From Hirsutella rhossiliensis (taxonomy: Eukaryota > Ascomycota > Sordariomycetes > Hypocreales > Ophiocordycipitaceae): a DNA stretch of 64,000 nt. Made by a program: the position numbers and the translations under genes. Shown here one piece after another: positions 10,214 to 23,233 of this stretch. The notes beneath the pieces are model-generated. The model did no database searches, was not told where the DNA came from, and saw only the letters and a program-made list of their open reading frames with translations. The DNA is taken from NCBI RefSeq assembly GCF_020360975.1, contig NW_025408675.1:2542001-2606000 (forward strand), written 5' to 3'. Within the stretch, counting starts at the first letter, position 1, and every line of letters begins with the position of its first letter.

Positions 10214-13200
10214 ATGGTCGATCGATCGTCCCCAGGCACGAATGTCGCATCCGCTCAGCCTGCAAACGAGCGTCGAGTCGATCAAGGGAACCTGCTCAAT
10301 GAAAATAGAATCATGGCCTTCATAAAGGAGGAGTCAGAGGCTTGGGATGCTGTTCACAAATTGAACTTGAAGCTTGAGCAGCCAGGGCAAGAACGCATCA
10401 ATTCCCAAAAAGAACAACCCCATGAGAAACATTCGGCGTCACTCAGGAGGGAGAATCGAAAAACTTTGGTCAGCTGCGCTGCTGCACGCTTTGCGCCAAG
10501 CACTTCGCTCAACGATGGTTCCTCCTCGACGGACCAAATGCCGCGACAAGGTCAAGAAGGCCAAGCCGAAGCCGCGGCGCCCTTGTCCGGCCACCGGCGC
10601 GAGGCAAAGGGCGCAATTAACCCTGCATGTGCGCCAAGCGAGAGCGAGAGTGATTCTGAAAAATCGGACTCGGACATTGAAGACTCTGAATACGAATGCT
10701 CTGACGAGGACGAACATGGGCGACCGAAGAAAGCCGCAGCGCAGGAGACGCAAGTTTCACCAAACAAAAAGCCTCGCAAACCTGTGGCCCTGAATGCAAG
10801 GGAGTTTGTTGCTCGACTCCAGGAAGCCGGTGACGAGCGCCGGGCAAGGGAGCAGAATAAGAAACGACCGGGGAGCTCGAACGCGTGGGTGGCCGTGAAG
10901 AGAGTGAGGACGAGCCATAGGGAGCAGACACTCGGAAATCTTGAGCGATTGCGCAAGGAAGCAGCAGAAGAGCATGGAGACTTGAACAGGGCCGTCGCAC
11001 CCGTGATGCCTTCGTTCAAGGCAAACAACTTTCGGGATCAATGGGCCATGATCAAGCAAAGCATTCCGCATCAAACGGACAATCGACGCAAAAGCACGCA
11101 AAAAAAGGATCTCGAGGAAGCCTCAAAGCTCTTCGGATACCAAAAGGTCAAAGCCGTCGACGGAAAATGGCTTTACAAGAAAATGAAGACGGCTCTCTGG
11201 GACTACCAGATCACCGCGGCAGCGTGGATGATCAAGCGAGAACTAGACAGGCTCGAGCCAAACGGCGGTGTGCTAGCTGATGCAATGGGCATGGGCAAGA
11301 CCCTGATGGCCCTGACCTGTGTGGCAGCGAATCCTCCCGAAGGAGACGACGTGACGATGTTTTCACGGACGACGCTGGTGGTGGTGCCCAATCAGTCCAC
11401 CGCCCTGTACTGGCTGGAGGAGACGGAGAGACACTGCAGAGAGCCCTTGGGCAGCTATGTTTCCGTGTATAACTCGAAGGACCCCAAGCCGTTGGGCCAC
11501 CTGAGGAGAATGAGACTTCTGTGAGAGCAACCTGCACCTGCTACTTCGTGCAGAACATAGGGGGAAACCATTCTAACCACTTGACAGCATCACGACCTAT
11601 GGGGAGCTGATCAGGCAGTATCCAAGCGACAAGGTCATCAGCGAGCTGAAAGAGAAGTATGAAGGTAACGAATCATCCCTCGGAAGGGCTTTGGCCCAAA
11701 AAACGGGCTTTCTCTTCAAGCAAAAGTGGCACAGGGTGATTCTGGACGAAGCCCACGCGATCAAGAACATTGCGAGTCGAAGTAAGTCGGGCTTTTTGCA
11801 GACCCCTGGGAACGTCCATCAACTGACCATATGCTCTTTTCCTGAACAGCAACCAAGGTTTGTTGCGCGCTCCAGAGCAAACATCATTGGGCATTGAGCG
11901 GTACGCCACTGGCCAACTCAGCGGAAGGTAAAGACTCTGAGACTGGGCGCAACCGCCTTCAATGGTTGAGAATTGGCTGACTGACATGGATCAGAGTTCT
12001 ACCCGTACCTCAAGTTCATACGTTGCCACTACACCGACTGTCCAGCCACCTTTAAGCGAAAGTATATGACGAATGTAAGTTATAGAGACTTAGCTTTTAC
12101 TGGCTAGTATCAGCAGCTAACAGCTCCGACTTAGGGCAAAGCAAACGATGGGTTCGAGACGCTTGTTTCCATGATCATGTATCGTCGGTAAGTGCGGCCC
12201 ACAGAGAATGATGAATGACGTTCTTTGCAGCTCACGTCTCGTGCAGGACTATGAACGACACATTCCTGGGCTACCGGATGATCGACCTGCCGAAGTCAAA
12301 GTCACGGGATATCTGGGTGCCTCTCTCGCGCGAGGAGGAGTTCATCCAAGAGTCAGTCGGCGCCCGTCTCTTGAGAGCATGCACCACACTTGATTGCACA
12401 ATGTACTGACAGCTGTCTTCTTGCAGAACAATCGAACGCGAGTACGAAGAAAAGACTCGAAAGCTCGAGAAAGCCTTGAAACTCGTCAAGAATGCAGAAG
12501 CGATCGACAGGGCGGTCACAAGATTGAAACTCACAATGCTCACCAAGCTCCGCGAGGCGGCATCGCATGTTTTTAACCTCGAGAAGCTGCTTCGTGGCTC
12601 CATGGACATCGAGACCGTTCGGCGACTGAAGGCGGGATCGGGTGAAAACAGCCCAAAAAAGCCCGTCTTGGATCAGATCATGTCCAGCGATGACGGCAAG
12701 AAGTGCCTCGAAGGGTTCGAGACAGGAGTCGCTCGTCTTCGAGAGCTTCAAGAGCCCGTCTTCGGCGGGGAATTTGAATGGGGCGCGCTACTTGACAGGG
12801 TTCTGAACGAGCAGAAGGTGAAGGGCTTGACTTGCAGCCATTGCGAGGCCACTCCACCAGAACAGCCCGTTCGGTTCGACCCGGTACGTCCTGACTCTAA
12901 GAGGGGCTAATATTGAGCGGAACGAGGGCTTTGCTAATGGGTTTGCCAGTGTGGCCATTACTACTGCAAGCGTTGCTTTGCGGAGATCACAGCGTCCTTC
13001 TTTCTAGGAGGGCCAACGAGAGTGGTTTCGAATGTAAGCGGAGCCAGTTCTCGTCATGGAGTTGGTTTCTTGTGTTAAACACTGACGGCAGGCTCAGCAA
13101 GAAATGCAGTGTAGCCAGACTGGCTGCGGTCAGCGCGTGCGTGAGAGAACGCCTCTTGAGACCATCGGCTGCATTGGCTTCCAGTCTGTACGTGGCAAAG

Positions 13201-14036
13201 ACAAGGCATGTCGAGAACCGGGCAGAGATAGCAACGGTGTTTCGGTTCCGCGAGACGCAAAAGATAATGGTCTTTTCCACGCGAGTGCCATCCTTCCTGA
13301 GTGCCCTCTCCCCCCAAGTGCGAAGCTTACAGCCACGATGGCCGTGATTTGCACTTGGCAGGGGGAATGCCCGGACGACAAGATTATCGGTACGTTGCTT
13401 GGCAAGACGGATTATCATAAGTTGTCGCTGACATGGACCTGAAATACAGTCTTTGTTCAGTTCATCATGACGGGCAAAGTGCTTGGGCGGATGCTCGAGG
13501 GTGCTGGCATTAGCTTCCTGTACTATACAGGCGCCTTGAGTCAACAGCAGAAGAACAAGGCGCTTGGAGATTTTGCCCAGGACCCGACCAAGAAGATTCT
13601 GGTAAGCCTCCCGTTGAAGTAATTTTCGATGCAGTTGCTGATGACTTGGTCGATGTAGATCTCCACGATGAGATGCGGCGGGCAGTCGCTCAACTTGACG
13701 TCAGCGAACCGGGTCATCATTGTCGATCCTTGGTGGAACACGACGGCAGAGAAGCAAGCCTTCGCCCGAGTTGTACGGATAGGGCAGAAAAAGGAGTCGC
13801 ATTTGGTGCGCATCATGGCGTGCGAAAGCATCGACTCCCGAATCTCCGACTTGCAGATATCGAAGGACGTGGGTATAGACCACGCCTTGCAAGACGATGG
13901 CCATATCCCAGCCGTGTTGGGCGACGAAGAATTGGAAGAGCTCTTGAATCCTAAGTCTTCCGCCCGTGCTGCTAAGCAGAAGAGCAGCCAGGCCAAAGGC
14001 AAGAGCGCGAAGAACGCAGCCACCCGGCGTCGCTGA
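10214..14036 (+). CDS. SNF2-family ATPase with RING finger (Rad5/Rad16/Uls1 type)
   Basis: Predicted 1061 residues from eleven exons: 10214-11520, 11588-11781, 11850-11927, 11995-12074, 12135-12187, 12247-12351, 12427-12883, 12950-13033, 13092-13389, 13450-13601, 13659-14036. All introns are GT-AG and phases agree. The acidic/Lys-rich N-terminus (1-320) precedes the ATPase: DYQITAAAWM, Walker A LADAMGMGKT (Lys362), DEAH at 489-492, SGTPLAN. A C3HC4-like RING (CSHC 742-745, CGHYYCKRC 759-767, then Cys793/Cys798) splits the two helicase lobes. The C-lobe has VFVQF, STMRCGGQSLNLTSANRVI and RVVRIGQKK. A basic Ser/Lys/Ala tail ends the protein. Relatives are nuclear DNA translocases with E3 ubiquitin or SUMO-targeted ligase activity in repair and chromatin. 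Exact orthology (Rad16 versus Uls1) is not settled from sequence alone. Confidence 0.92.
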
Positions 14037-15000
14037 TGAACGGTTTCCCGCCTTTCATTTCATTTCTTTTTTTAGGCCAGGCTGTGGATATGAGGGACGG
14101 CCGTGGGCAACGGAGAGCAGTGACGGGAAGCAACGAGGACGGGCGGACAACCCCTGAATGTTTATGGTCAAGGATGGGCGTCACGGGCCAGCGGGGGATC
14201 AAGTCCAACCTGAGCCAGGACATGTGCCGATCCCGAGGGGCACGCGGAGCTCGGAGGCTGCATGGGGTGGGAACAAAGAGGTGCCAGATGAGTGGCAGGC
14301 GAGACGAGAGAGTTGCGAGAGAGAAAAATAGGTGCTGGCGCGGGAATCCAAAGTCTCTCCGCAACTAGGGATACGAAGAACGGCTGACACACGGCCACTC
14401 TGTGACACGAAAGCCTCTCGAATGATGACCACCAACACCTCTTGACTATCGCGATGTAGTCGGCTGTACTGACACGAGCTAGGATCCTCTTCGGGTCAGA
14501 GTCGAAGGGGCGGTAGATCCCTCCTTTGTTCCAACCTCAGCATGCATGCTTCAACGGCAATGCAGTTGCAAGGTATAGCCGTGGCATCAGCGTCGTATCC
14601 CACATCTCGGAGAAGGCGCGGGGACTCGGCTGACCTGGGGCTGACGCTCCGCGCTGACGGCTGCCGGGGTGGGTAATGGGAGCCAACACGTACAACCACG
14701 AAGTCGGTCCGGCCAACAGCAGAGAGATATTTTTGCGGAGGTAGCCAAGAGATTTCCGCCTTGCCAGTCTGCCGGGTCATGGAGCAGAGTCCAGGCGGCG
14801 GTAGAAGGGATCTGGGCCCCCTCCCGCATGCTTCTCCTCTTTCTCTTCCTCCTCCCCACCAATCCTGCTTCTCTCCAATCTTTGGCTACACATATCGTAC
14901 GATCTTGATGAGTTGAAGCAGCCAACCATCGTGTGGTGACATTCAGACAAGCCGGATTAAATCGCGACAACCGCCAAATCCCAACCAGCACCATATCGAA
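14037..15000. other. Intergenic region
   Basis: Lies between the helicase stop and the Cys-rich membrane protein start. No gene is supported. A short pyrimidine-rich stretch (14,815-14,885) precedes the next ATG and probably belongs to its promoter. Confidence 0.55.
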
Positions 15001-16023
15001 ATGGTCAAGGCCGAGGACCGACTGGGAATCACATGTCCCAAGAGGAGCAAGTTCTACGTCTGCTCCGGCAAGCCGGCTCGCTTCGTCGGCTGCTGCTCCG
15101 TCAACCCCTGCGACACCAGCGATGGTAATTGTCCGCAGGAGAGCCTCGAGTATACGAGCTTCAACAAGTCGGCCTACAACGACATCCCCGCGCAGGATTG
15201 CGTGAAAAACGAGCCCGGAACTGCCTGGTACGCATGTGCCTATGCACAGCCGCCCTTTATGGGCTGCTGCTCCGTGAACCCCTGCCAAGCAAACGGATGC
15301 CCCGCGGCTTCGCTGCGAGCCGGCGCGTTGAGCGAGATCGAGGAAAACACCGGTGTTTTCCTCGGCAAGCCTCCTGCGAGCTCGTCGTCTTCAACCGCCT
15401 CAACCGCCGCGTCGACTTCGACTGCCTCATCCGTCACGTCGTCTGCCACAAATACGTCGACAAGCGAAGCCAACAGCCAAATCAACCCGGGACCCTCAAA
15501 AGGAGCTATTGCCGGGATAAGCGTCGGGGTCACGTTCGCCGCCGTTTTCCTCGTCACATTCGTAATCATCTGGCTGAGGAAGCGGTTCGAGGTCAAGCGG
15601 AAGAAGCAGCAACAGTGGCAGGATCCGTCAGTGGCAAAGGGAGGAGATTCTTCGTCCTACCAGAACAACTTCTCGCCGAACTCGCAGAGCATGATTTCGC
15701 CTTGCACAACAAGCCCATTCACAACGAACAACTCTCCCTATACGAACCATCAGTCGTCTCCCTCGCAGCAATGGAACAGTTACCAGCCTTCAGCCACGCA
15801 GTACGACGCACAGCGTCATTATGATGGCGCAGGTGCCACGACGGCCGAATTGTCCGCCGTGGCAGCCGATGGCACCCGCAGAGCCTATAACGAGAAGATG
15901 GGACATGGTCCAGCAGAGCTGGGAACTGACAGGTCTGCAGGCCAGTTTGTGCCTGTCGAGCTTGGGGATTCGACTACATACGACAGGGAGGTGAAGCAGC
16001 CGGCTGAGAGAGGGCAGAGGTGA
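15001..16023 (+). CDS. Cys-rich single-pass membrane protein, unknown function
   Basis: Intronless, 340 residues. Residues 12-37 and 67-95 are two Cys-rich repeats, each ending in the identical GCCSVNPC, with further cysteines at 44, 67 and 100. A Ser/Thr/Ala-rich stalk (about 126-165), likely O-glycosylated, leads to one transmembrane segment (about 168-192), a basic stop-transfer stretch (RKRFEVKRKKQQQ) and a long Ser/Asn/Gln/Tyr-rich cytoplasmic tail. This is the layout of fungal cell-surface sensors (ectodomain, mucin-like stalk, TM, tail), but the Cys-rich domain is not a WSC or CFEM domain that I recognise. No N-terminal signal peptide is visible, which is odd for this topology; an upstream exon or signal-anchor insertion is possible. 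The ATG context ATCGAAATGG is good. Confidence 0.75.
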   Translation: MVKAEDRLGITCPKRSKFYVCSGKPARFVGCCSVNPCDTSDGNCPQESLEYTSFNKSAYNDIPAQDCVKNEPGTAWYACAYAQPPFMGCCSVNPCQANGCPAASLRAGALSEIEENTGVFLGKPPASSSSSTASTAASTSTASSVTSSATNTSTSEANSQINPGPSKGAIAGISVGVTFAAVFLVTFVIIWLRKRFEVKRKKQQQWQDPSVAKGGDSSSYQNNFSPNSQSMISPCTTSPFTTNNSPYTNHQSSPSQQWNSYQPSATQYDAQRHYDGAGATTAELSAVAADGTRRAYNEKMGHGPAELGTDRSAGQFVPVELGDSTTYDREVKQPAERGQR

Positions 16024-17019
16024 TTGTTTCTCGGACACCTTACGGACTTGTCATGCTTCATGCGGTTACTGGATTCAGGCGCTACATGTTTGAAAAGTAC
16101 TTAATGTAGAGGGCTAATGTCAGCAGTCTCGTGCTGTTTAAAACGCAATTTGAAGAAACTCTTTGACATCGCACCGAATGAGCTGGACCAGTCTCCCTCG
16201 CACGGTTGTGATCTGAGCGTCCCAGTCGCGCTGCAGCTTGAGAAGGACGATCGCATTGGTGTGGTGGGTAGAGTTGGAACCCAAGTACGGTACGAAAAGA
16301 GATGGACAGACCTTGGCAGAGGATGATACTTATTAATCAGAATTCGTATGAGCGCTGAGCTGACGTGGAATCGAGCATGAGCGTGTTCACGCCTGGCAAA
16401 GAGGTTAAGGTCGCGTCAAGCAATCCCCAGCTAAGCATTCCGGTGCCAACGTAACGATCGCATTCGATCGCTGTAGGCGGGATACAAATGGGAGCGAATG
16501 AAGAGTCGGCATCCAGAATCTCTGTCTCTGAAGCCACATGGCCATCGCCGGCGCAGCCAACGGCAACTCCGAATATTCCCTCCCGTCCCGGGCGGCGCGG
16601 GCAACGGCGCGGAGCCCCACTCCCGGGTCCTTGGCGCCGGGCCGGCCCGCTTGGCATCTGGCTTTATCTGAAACACGTCTTCCTTGACAGATGACCGGCC
16701 CCCCTCTTTCCATTTGTTAACCAAGAAGCCCCCCTGCCCGGCTAATTTGGCCACTGCCGAGGCCCCGATCCAGTGCTGGGGCTTGGCACTTCCGTGTAAC
16801 TTGTTGAAGTCTGCCGAGGCAGGGCTATCCAAGTCACAGATTCACACGTTGTCGGCGAGTGCGTGCTGGGATGAAGCTAAAACCTGGTCCAATGGACCAT
16901 TTAAAGAGCACCGGCTCTTCGGGGATATCCTCGTCCTACATGTATCCCCAACGTCTGGACAGCCGATCTCCTGCTTGCATTTATATTGATGGCTGAGACT
17001 ATACAGGAGCAATGATCGC
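16024..17019. other. Convergent intergenic region
   Basis: About 1 kb between the membrane-protein stop (plus) and the amidase stop (minus). No gene is supported; several short overlapping frames have no recognisable content. Confidence 0.55.
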
Positions 17020-18953
17020 TCACGAGCTCGCCACAACCCTTGCTCTATGGTACCCGGCTCTGGGCATCTGGCAGGCGGCAGACTCGGCGACCTCGGCCTC
17101 AGGCATCACCAGTGGCCTCACTCGGCCCCTGACCCAGGTCCGCTGCTCGAAGCCATGTGCCAGCGCAATTAAATGCGCCTCGGACCAGCGCCGTCCCAGG
17201 AAACTCAATCCAAACGGAATCGACGGGCCCGCCTCCACCAGCTCGCCGCGAGGCTCCATGGTCACGGCGGTCGACGCCGGGAAATACCCCATCGGCACCG
17301 TCACGCCTGGTGCGCCGATGGCGGCAACCCATTCCGGCGCCAGCGACGTGGGCAGCACGACAGCGCTAAGATTGTGCCTCGTTAGCGCACCGAGAATGCC
17401 GTTGGTCTGCGCCGACTTCAAAACGCTCTGGTAGGCGGCCCAGAAGCGCGCGTCTGTGTTGTTGAAGCCAAGCTTGTCGATGATGGGGTCCCAGAGGCCC
17501 GTGTTGCGGTTTGGATACTGCTCTACGGGTGTCTTGCGCGTAAACTCGCGTACCTGGGCGAGTGTGTGCAACTCCTGCGGGTTGGAAGTGAGTTTGTCTA
17601 AGTAACTGGCCAAGTTGGTCATAAAGTCTGCTTGAAGCACAATGTCGCCGTTGCGGGCGTGGTCGGGATTCTTGTCGATAGTGAAGTTGGCCTCGACGAC
17701 TATCGCTCCAGCGTCTTGCAAGACCTTTATCGAGGCCCTGAAGGCTTCCAGCTCGGGAGAGGAGATTTGATCCTCGGGTTTGTCTGCCGTCAAAACGACG
17801 TTCCAAGGCACGCCGATGCGAGCGCCGTCGAGGGCCTCTGTGTCGCACGCAGCGGCGTAGTCCGGGATAAAGGGAATCGCCAAAGTGTAGTTATCCCGAG
17901 GATCCTGTCCCGCCATGGCCTGGAGGAGGTGCGCCGCGTCTTTCACCGTCCGCGCCATGGGTCCGATTGTGTCCTGGTGCTCCGAGATGGGGATGACGAG
18001 GTGGCGCGAGGTGAGTCCAACGGTAGGCTTGATGCCCACGATGTTATTGCGTTCTGCCGGCGACAAGATCGAGCCACTCGTCTCGGTGCCAACGGCCGCA
18101 AAGGCAAGGCCCAGGTCGACAGCCACGCCGCTTCCGCTCGAGCTGCCGCTGGGGTCCTGCTTCGGGTGGTATGCTGCGTAGACCTGGCCGCCGAGTGCGG
18201 ACCAGCCGTTGGTCGAGTTGGAAGAGCGGTAGTTGGCCCACTGGCTGAGGTTGGCTTTGCCGAGGATGACGGCCCCTGCCTGGCGGAGCTTCCTCGCTAT
18301 CGTGGAGTCGCGTGGGACGGTGGCTCCGAGCAGAGCGTATGATCCAGCTTGGTCTTGTGAGCCAGATGGGACCTACGTATGAAGGGTTTTGCGTGGACGA
18401 GCTTACCCGTGTTATTCATCTTGTCTAGCGTGGCAATGTTGTTCTTGAGCAGGATGGGAATCCCGTGCAGAGGCCTTCACATAGCTTGGCGTCAGCATGG
18501 GCTCAAGCAAGGCAGAGTCATCGAAGAAATGCGACGAACCCACGGATGGCGTTCCGCGCCCTCTCATTATCCAGTCGTTTGGCAATGTCGATCGCGTCCG
18601 GGTTGACTTCCGTGACAGCGTTCACCTGCTCATTGACCTGCCGGATGCGCTCGAGATACACCTGTGAACCTGTCAGGAACAACACGGGCCGTAATGAGTG
18701 GGAGCTGGAGCGTATAACCTCGACTAGGTCTGTACTAGAGAAGCAGCCCTGCTCGAACCCATGCTGAAGATCTTCAAGCGTCACGTCGCGGAGGCTCGGG
18801 AACGAAGCTCCTGAAGTTGCAGATTCGCTGGCGTCAGCTTCAGCACCATGAAACTACATGACAGTCGGTCGGCAACGCGGACTTACTTGTCGCGCCTATA
18901 CCTGTGGCCAAGGCGAAAACGGCGACGTTTAGTAGGGATAGCAGCGGAACCAT
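17020..18953 (-). CDS. Amidase-signature hydrolase, probably secreted
   Basis: Predicted 560 residues from exons 18953-18887, 18810-18719, 18661-18540, 18474-18407 and 18353-17020. Introns are 57-76 bp; phases are consistent. The N-terminus MVPLLSLLNVAVFALATG looks like a signal peptide. The amidase-signature triad is present: Lys104 in GIPILLKNNIAT, the Ser-rich cis-Ser loop PSGSSSGSG (183-192) and the nucleophile region GTETSGSI (Ser211). The C-terminal FGLSFLGRRWSEAHLIALAHGFEQ is typical of fungal glutamyl-tRNA-amidotransferase-like amidases, which cleave C-N amide bonds of varied substrates. The intron at 18718-18662 is in frame (57 bp) but interrupts an otherwise continuous DLVE-VYLERIRQVNEQ helix, so I treat it as spliced. 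Substrate unknown. Acceptor of the fourth intron (AAG at 18354) is the least certain boundary. Confidence 0.88.
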
Positions 18954-21744
18954 CTCTACGTGTGCAGCCCGAGAACGAGCGCTGAGCCCTCTGACTGACG
19001 AATGAAGGGGGAATGCACTTCAGCAAAAGCTCGGCATGTGCTGCCCAGGCCGCGGGAATGGTTCACAAGCCAGCTCGAGTTTCGGGCCTCGCCCTTAAAT
19101 GCATGGCCTGTACTACTGTTGCATCAACTGACGGTCGCCTTTCTTAATCTCTCTCTCTTTGCGGCAGCGGCCGGCAGCAGCTTGAAGCCTACTGCACATG
19201 TAAGCAACCTGATATTCTGGCGGCCGATGCAAGCGGTCATCGGCTCGGCGGCTACAAAGCCCCAGGCTCAATTAGGGAGGACGCATTGCAATATCAGCAT
19301 GTAGCCAAGGGCACCCGCAAGAGGGGACATGCACCCCAGACGTGAAAAGGCCACATGGCTGTCAAGACACCGGCGCAAATCTCCGGTCCTGCGAGCTTAC
19401 CGAGGACGGAAGAGACAAGGCCCCAGCCTCTAGCCAGGCTTAGAAGCCCTAGCATGTGTTCGGATGCGTGCCTCGGGGGCCATTTAGGATAAGTTGCCCT
19501 CAAAAGGCGTTTGAAGCCCCTCCGAGACGCGAGGGCTGTGTTAGCGGACGTGAGCCCATCAATTTTAAGCCGACACTATCTCTACCAGTCGATGCTGTCC
19601 GCCTGTTGGATAATCAGCATGCGCAGCTGACCGTGCCATGAAGCTTGAAGTTGGCGATAGTACAATGGATGGAGGCCCGGGCCCTATGGAGGTGTCAATT
19701 GCCCGGCAAATGTGCATGTACAACGGCAGCGTCGAGAAATCTAGACACCTGGAGTGCTCCTGTCCTTGAGGCGCTGATACAGCTAACCAGCTCATCCACG
19801 AAGTGTAGGCCAAACGTTTCAAGTTAATCAGCTGGAAACGCTCAACTGCCGGTCCTGTTCATGCTCGACGGTCGCTTAACCGCCGACCTTTATTACTCAT
19901 GCGAGATAGCAACACTCAAGTCATACTTTGTTCAAGTGGGATTGAGCCGTATTGTCTGCTTCAGTCTCTCATCTTCAACCATGTGAGCATTGAGTGTACG
20001 GCGCACGCGTGGATAACTTCAACAGTGCAAAAAAAATGCAGAACAGGAGCTTTGTATCCGTGAGACTCGCTCCAATATCGTCCGGGTCCGGTCTCAAAAG
20101 ACGAGGATATAGTCGCTTGTTCCACAGCCCCTGGCATTTTACTCCTATCTCGAGTTGCAGAAAAAGACGGTTCACCCTTTGTTGACAGGGCTCATCTTAC
20201 ATGGAAAGACACTGTCGCCTTGTCGTGTGCCCAGTCTCTGGACTTTCATTTCATCGCATATCATCATTGCTAAGTATCTTTCTCTCGTCAATCGAGCGAC
20301 GTCTACTCCATACTATACATTAACTGTAGTGAAACAGATAACCCTCCTCGAAGCTACCCAGCTACGCCGAGCCCGATTTGCGGCTTTTCCACTGGTGTGT
20401 GTACGAAGCGCACGGGCTCCATGACCGAATAGTCACTGATGATGGCACCCTCTGAGCATATTTCATGCCCCGTCGTTGCGTGGCAGCAGTCCAACTCTGA
20501 CCACCCTTGATAACTGGGCCACGGCCGCGCGGCCGCCATGCGTGCAGACTGCAGAGACATTCAGATTCTGAAAGACTCTGCGTCAGGCATACAGAATGAG
20601 AATATTCTCTGACTGCCAAAAAGCCGATGGAGATTGCTGTGCGGAGCCACGGACAAGTTCGTTGTCGACAATTGGCGCACGCTCACGTCAAGTCTTGGCA
20701 TTTTCGAACTCGATTGGTCTCTCATCACCAGTTCCGCCATTTATGGACGAGGCAATGCTTGTATTTCAAGGCTGGATACGCTGGGCTTTCCTGTCTCGTC
20801 ATCCTAGTTCAAAGCGGCGGACATCCATCGTGTGCAATCCTCGAGCCTTAAGTAAACCTCCACGCATTACCAAACATTTATTTGCACGACTGCACTGATA
20901 TGGAATCAGACATGTATCGACATGTTCCTTGAATGCAAGCATTGCCCTGCCACGTTAAGTGAGAATAGATGAAACGGGACTCCAGGAGCTCAGCAACATG
21001 ACCTAGGAGAATCACTAAGGCGCTGAACGGGAGCACGAACTAGGACTGGAATCCAAAAGCCACATTACGCATCCAATGGTCGATGTATTACGCAGTCAAT
21101 GGCCCCCATTCGCCGCCGTCAAGCGACACTATCCATGCACGTACATGTCCTGTATCGGCACCGTGGCACAACCTCGATACAAGCTTCTTTCTTCTCCAGA
21201 TACCGAGGCTACCCTTACCCCGTAGCAAACCCATTAGCTCATGCTTACTGGAGAGAACCCTCCCGTGTGTATGTTTATGTAAAGGCGGGCGGACATCTGC
21301 AGGGCGCGGTCTCGGCAAACAGATCCCGTGGCGACCGCTTCAACGTTCGGTTCCATCGGCAGCCCCCTCACTGGGACCACGTCAGAAGCAACGTGCGTCT
21401 CACAGAGCTTGAAAGCTTGTTTCTCGTCATCTAGGAACCCGGCCGTCGAATCAACGCCATGCACAGCGACGTCATGATGCTCAGCCCCTCAGCTTACAGG
21501 TCCTTTTGAGGGGAAGCCAGGCTAGCTGCCTAAATGGAGTGTTGCTTGCATGATGGTAGCATGAGGTGCATCTCGAGGACGCAAGCACTCTTGGACTGGG
21601 GATTTAAAGGGGGGAAGAGACCCTCCATGTAACTCCGACGCTATACATACATACTCCTGGTTCCCGATAGGTGCTTGACTTGACCGCCCACGCCGCCTGC
21701 AAAGCTATTGACGGCTCTATCGCAACTCACAATCGACATACGCC
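18954..21744. other. Long intergenic region
   Basis: About 2.8 kb between divergent genes (amidase minus, small GPI protein plus). I see no gene, RNA or repeat that I can support. A TATA-like CTATACATACATA lies about 100 bp upstream of the ATG at 21745. Confidence 0.55.
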
Positions 21745-22074
21745 ATGAAGTCCACGCAAGCATTACTCGCCTTTGGCATATTTGCCAGTGCGCTTGCCCA
21801 GCAGCGGTCGGATTCAACGAAAATCACCCAGACCTTGTCAGAGAACCTCACGTCGAATCTACCCACTGGCTCCAGCCTGCGCTCTGTCGGCACCAAGGCC
21901 GCGACACCTACGACGACTGTAACCAAGAGCGGCGATGCGACGGTGACGGGGACAAGGGCCTCTCATACCAGTACCCATAGCACCAGCGCGTCGTCTGGAG
22001 GTGCCGCGCCGACAGCCGCCGCTGTCAACATGGCTCCGCTTCTCGGTGTGGCCGTCGCCTTGTTGGCAGCATAG
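21745..22074 (+). CDS. Small Ser/Thr-rich GPI-type cell-surface protein
   Basis: 109 residues, intronless, below usual gene-calling comfort but with complete architecture. It has an N-terminal signal peptide (MKSTQALLAFGIFASALAQQ), a Thr/Ser-rich middle with two NLT/NxS-like sites and many potential O-glycosylation sites, a small-residue omega region (SSGGAAP) and a C-terminal hydrophobic tail (MAPLLGVAVALLAA) typical of GPI-anchor addition. No enzymatic domain. Such miniature proteins are common in fungal cell walls. A TATA-like element is about 100 bp upstream. The alternative is a chance ORF, but the signal plus GPI-tail combination makes that unlikely. Confidence 0.75.
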   Translation: MKSTQALLAFGIFASALAQQRSDSTKITQTLSENLTSNLPTGSSLRSVGTKAATPTTTVTKSGDATVTGTRASHTSTHSTSASSGGAAPTAAAVNMAPLLGVAVALLAA

Positions 22075-23233
22075 AGTGTTGGTAGTTCATCCCGGAACTA
22101 TGTTGACTGAGGAGTTGGGGCATACCTACAGGAAGAAAGACCTTGTATGAAGTAGGGAAGCAAGAGCTTGGGCATACACGAATGGGAGCACTGCGACCCA
22201 GCATTGAGCGTAATGGATCCGCTGGTGAGCACATGTCGAGGGTTGCTCAATCGGGTCGGAAGCTGTGCGTCGTTGCGGGTGTTTTTGGCTTCCCGGTATT
22301 TTTGAATGTGCCTTGCTGCCAATATGAAATGGATTTGGACACATTTCAGCGTTTTCGCGATGCCAAAGCGACTCTGGTGCACTGCTTGAACTCGAACCTA
22401 CACGACACTACTCGCTGGGTAGCCACCGACTCAAGTGGCCAGTTTGGCAATCCGAGGCTGGGGCGGGCTCCTCGGACGACCACTTCGTGTTCCTGTGTCA
22501 AGCGACCTTGGACCCCAGATCCAATGTCCGTTCAAGGATATGGTCACAAAGCAGGCAAGCCACAATGTCTCGGCAGATTCAGCTTGGGGAGGCGTAGAAT
22601 TGACTGTTCCTAGTTCCTACCCAGGCTCTCAGGTCCTATTCCAGAACGGACCGGCTCGAACAACACCAAACAATGCTGCTCCAGGAGCTGGGTCAAGCTG
22701 GCTACCAGCGAATGTTGGGTTTGATACGCGACCAGAACGCCTGTGATTGTAAATGGACCAAAGGTCTTGGAAGTGACGCGGCATGACTCGGCTGATACGT
22801 CAAGGGAGTATGGACTCCGGCTTTACCAAAACATGAGACGAAAGGATACACAGAAAGTAGGACCCGGACCGCTGGTTCATGGGAGAGTACTTATGTTCGA
22901 AAAGCGTCGCCCTTGAAATGCCATTCATTGTACGTGCCAAGAACAAGGTGCGGTAAAGATCGCCCTCCTGTCCGCCGAATCCGGTGCGTGCCCTGATCCG
23001 CAAGGGAATCGGGACAATTGTTGCGTCAAATCAAGTTAATCAATGCAGAGCAATCTATGCTGCAGAGACACGGTCTCATGGCCCAAAATACATGGTATGG
23101 ATGATGCATGCTTCATGTGCCCTCGTGACAATGAACAAAAAAACCTCATTGATGCTCGCACGCTCGGTGGCGGTCCGAAAACGCCAGTGGTATCCCGGGA
23201 AGACACAGGCTAAACTGAAAAGGAGAAGGTCGT
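22075..23233. other. Convergent intergenic region
   Basis: About 1.2 kb between the GPI-protein stop and the 2EXR-gene stop. No supported feature. Confidence 0.55.

Noticed and set aside
17632..18342. 236-codon plus-strand open frame
   Set aside because: Antisense to the amidase; no domain content of its own.
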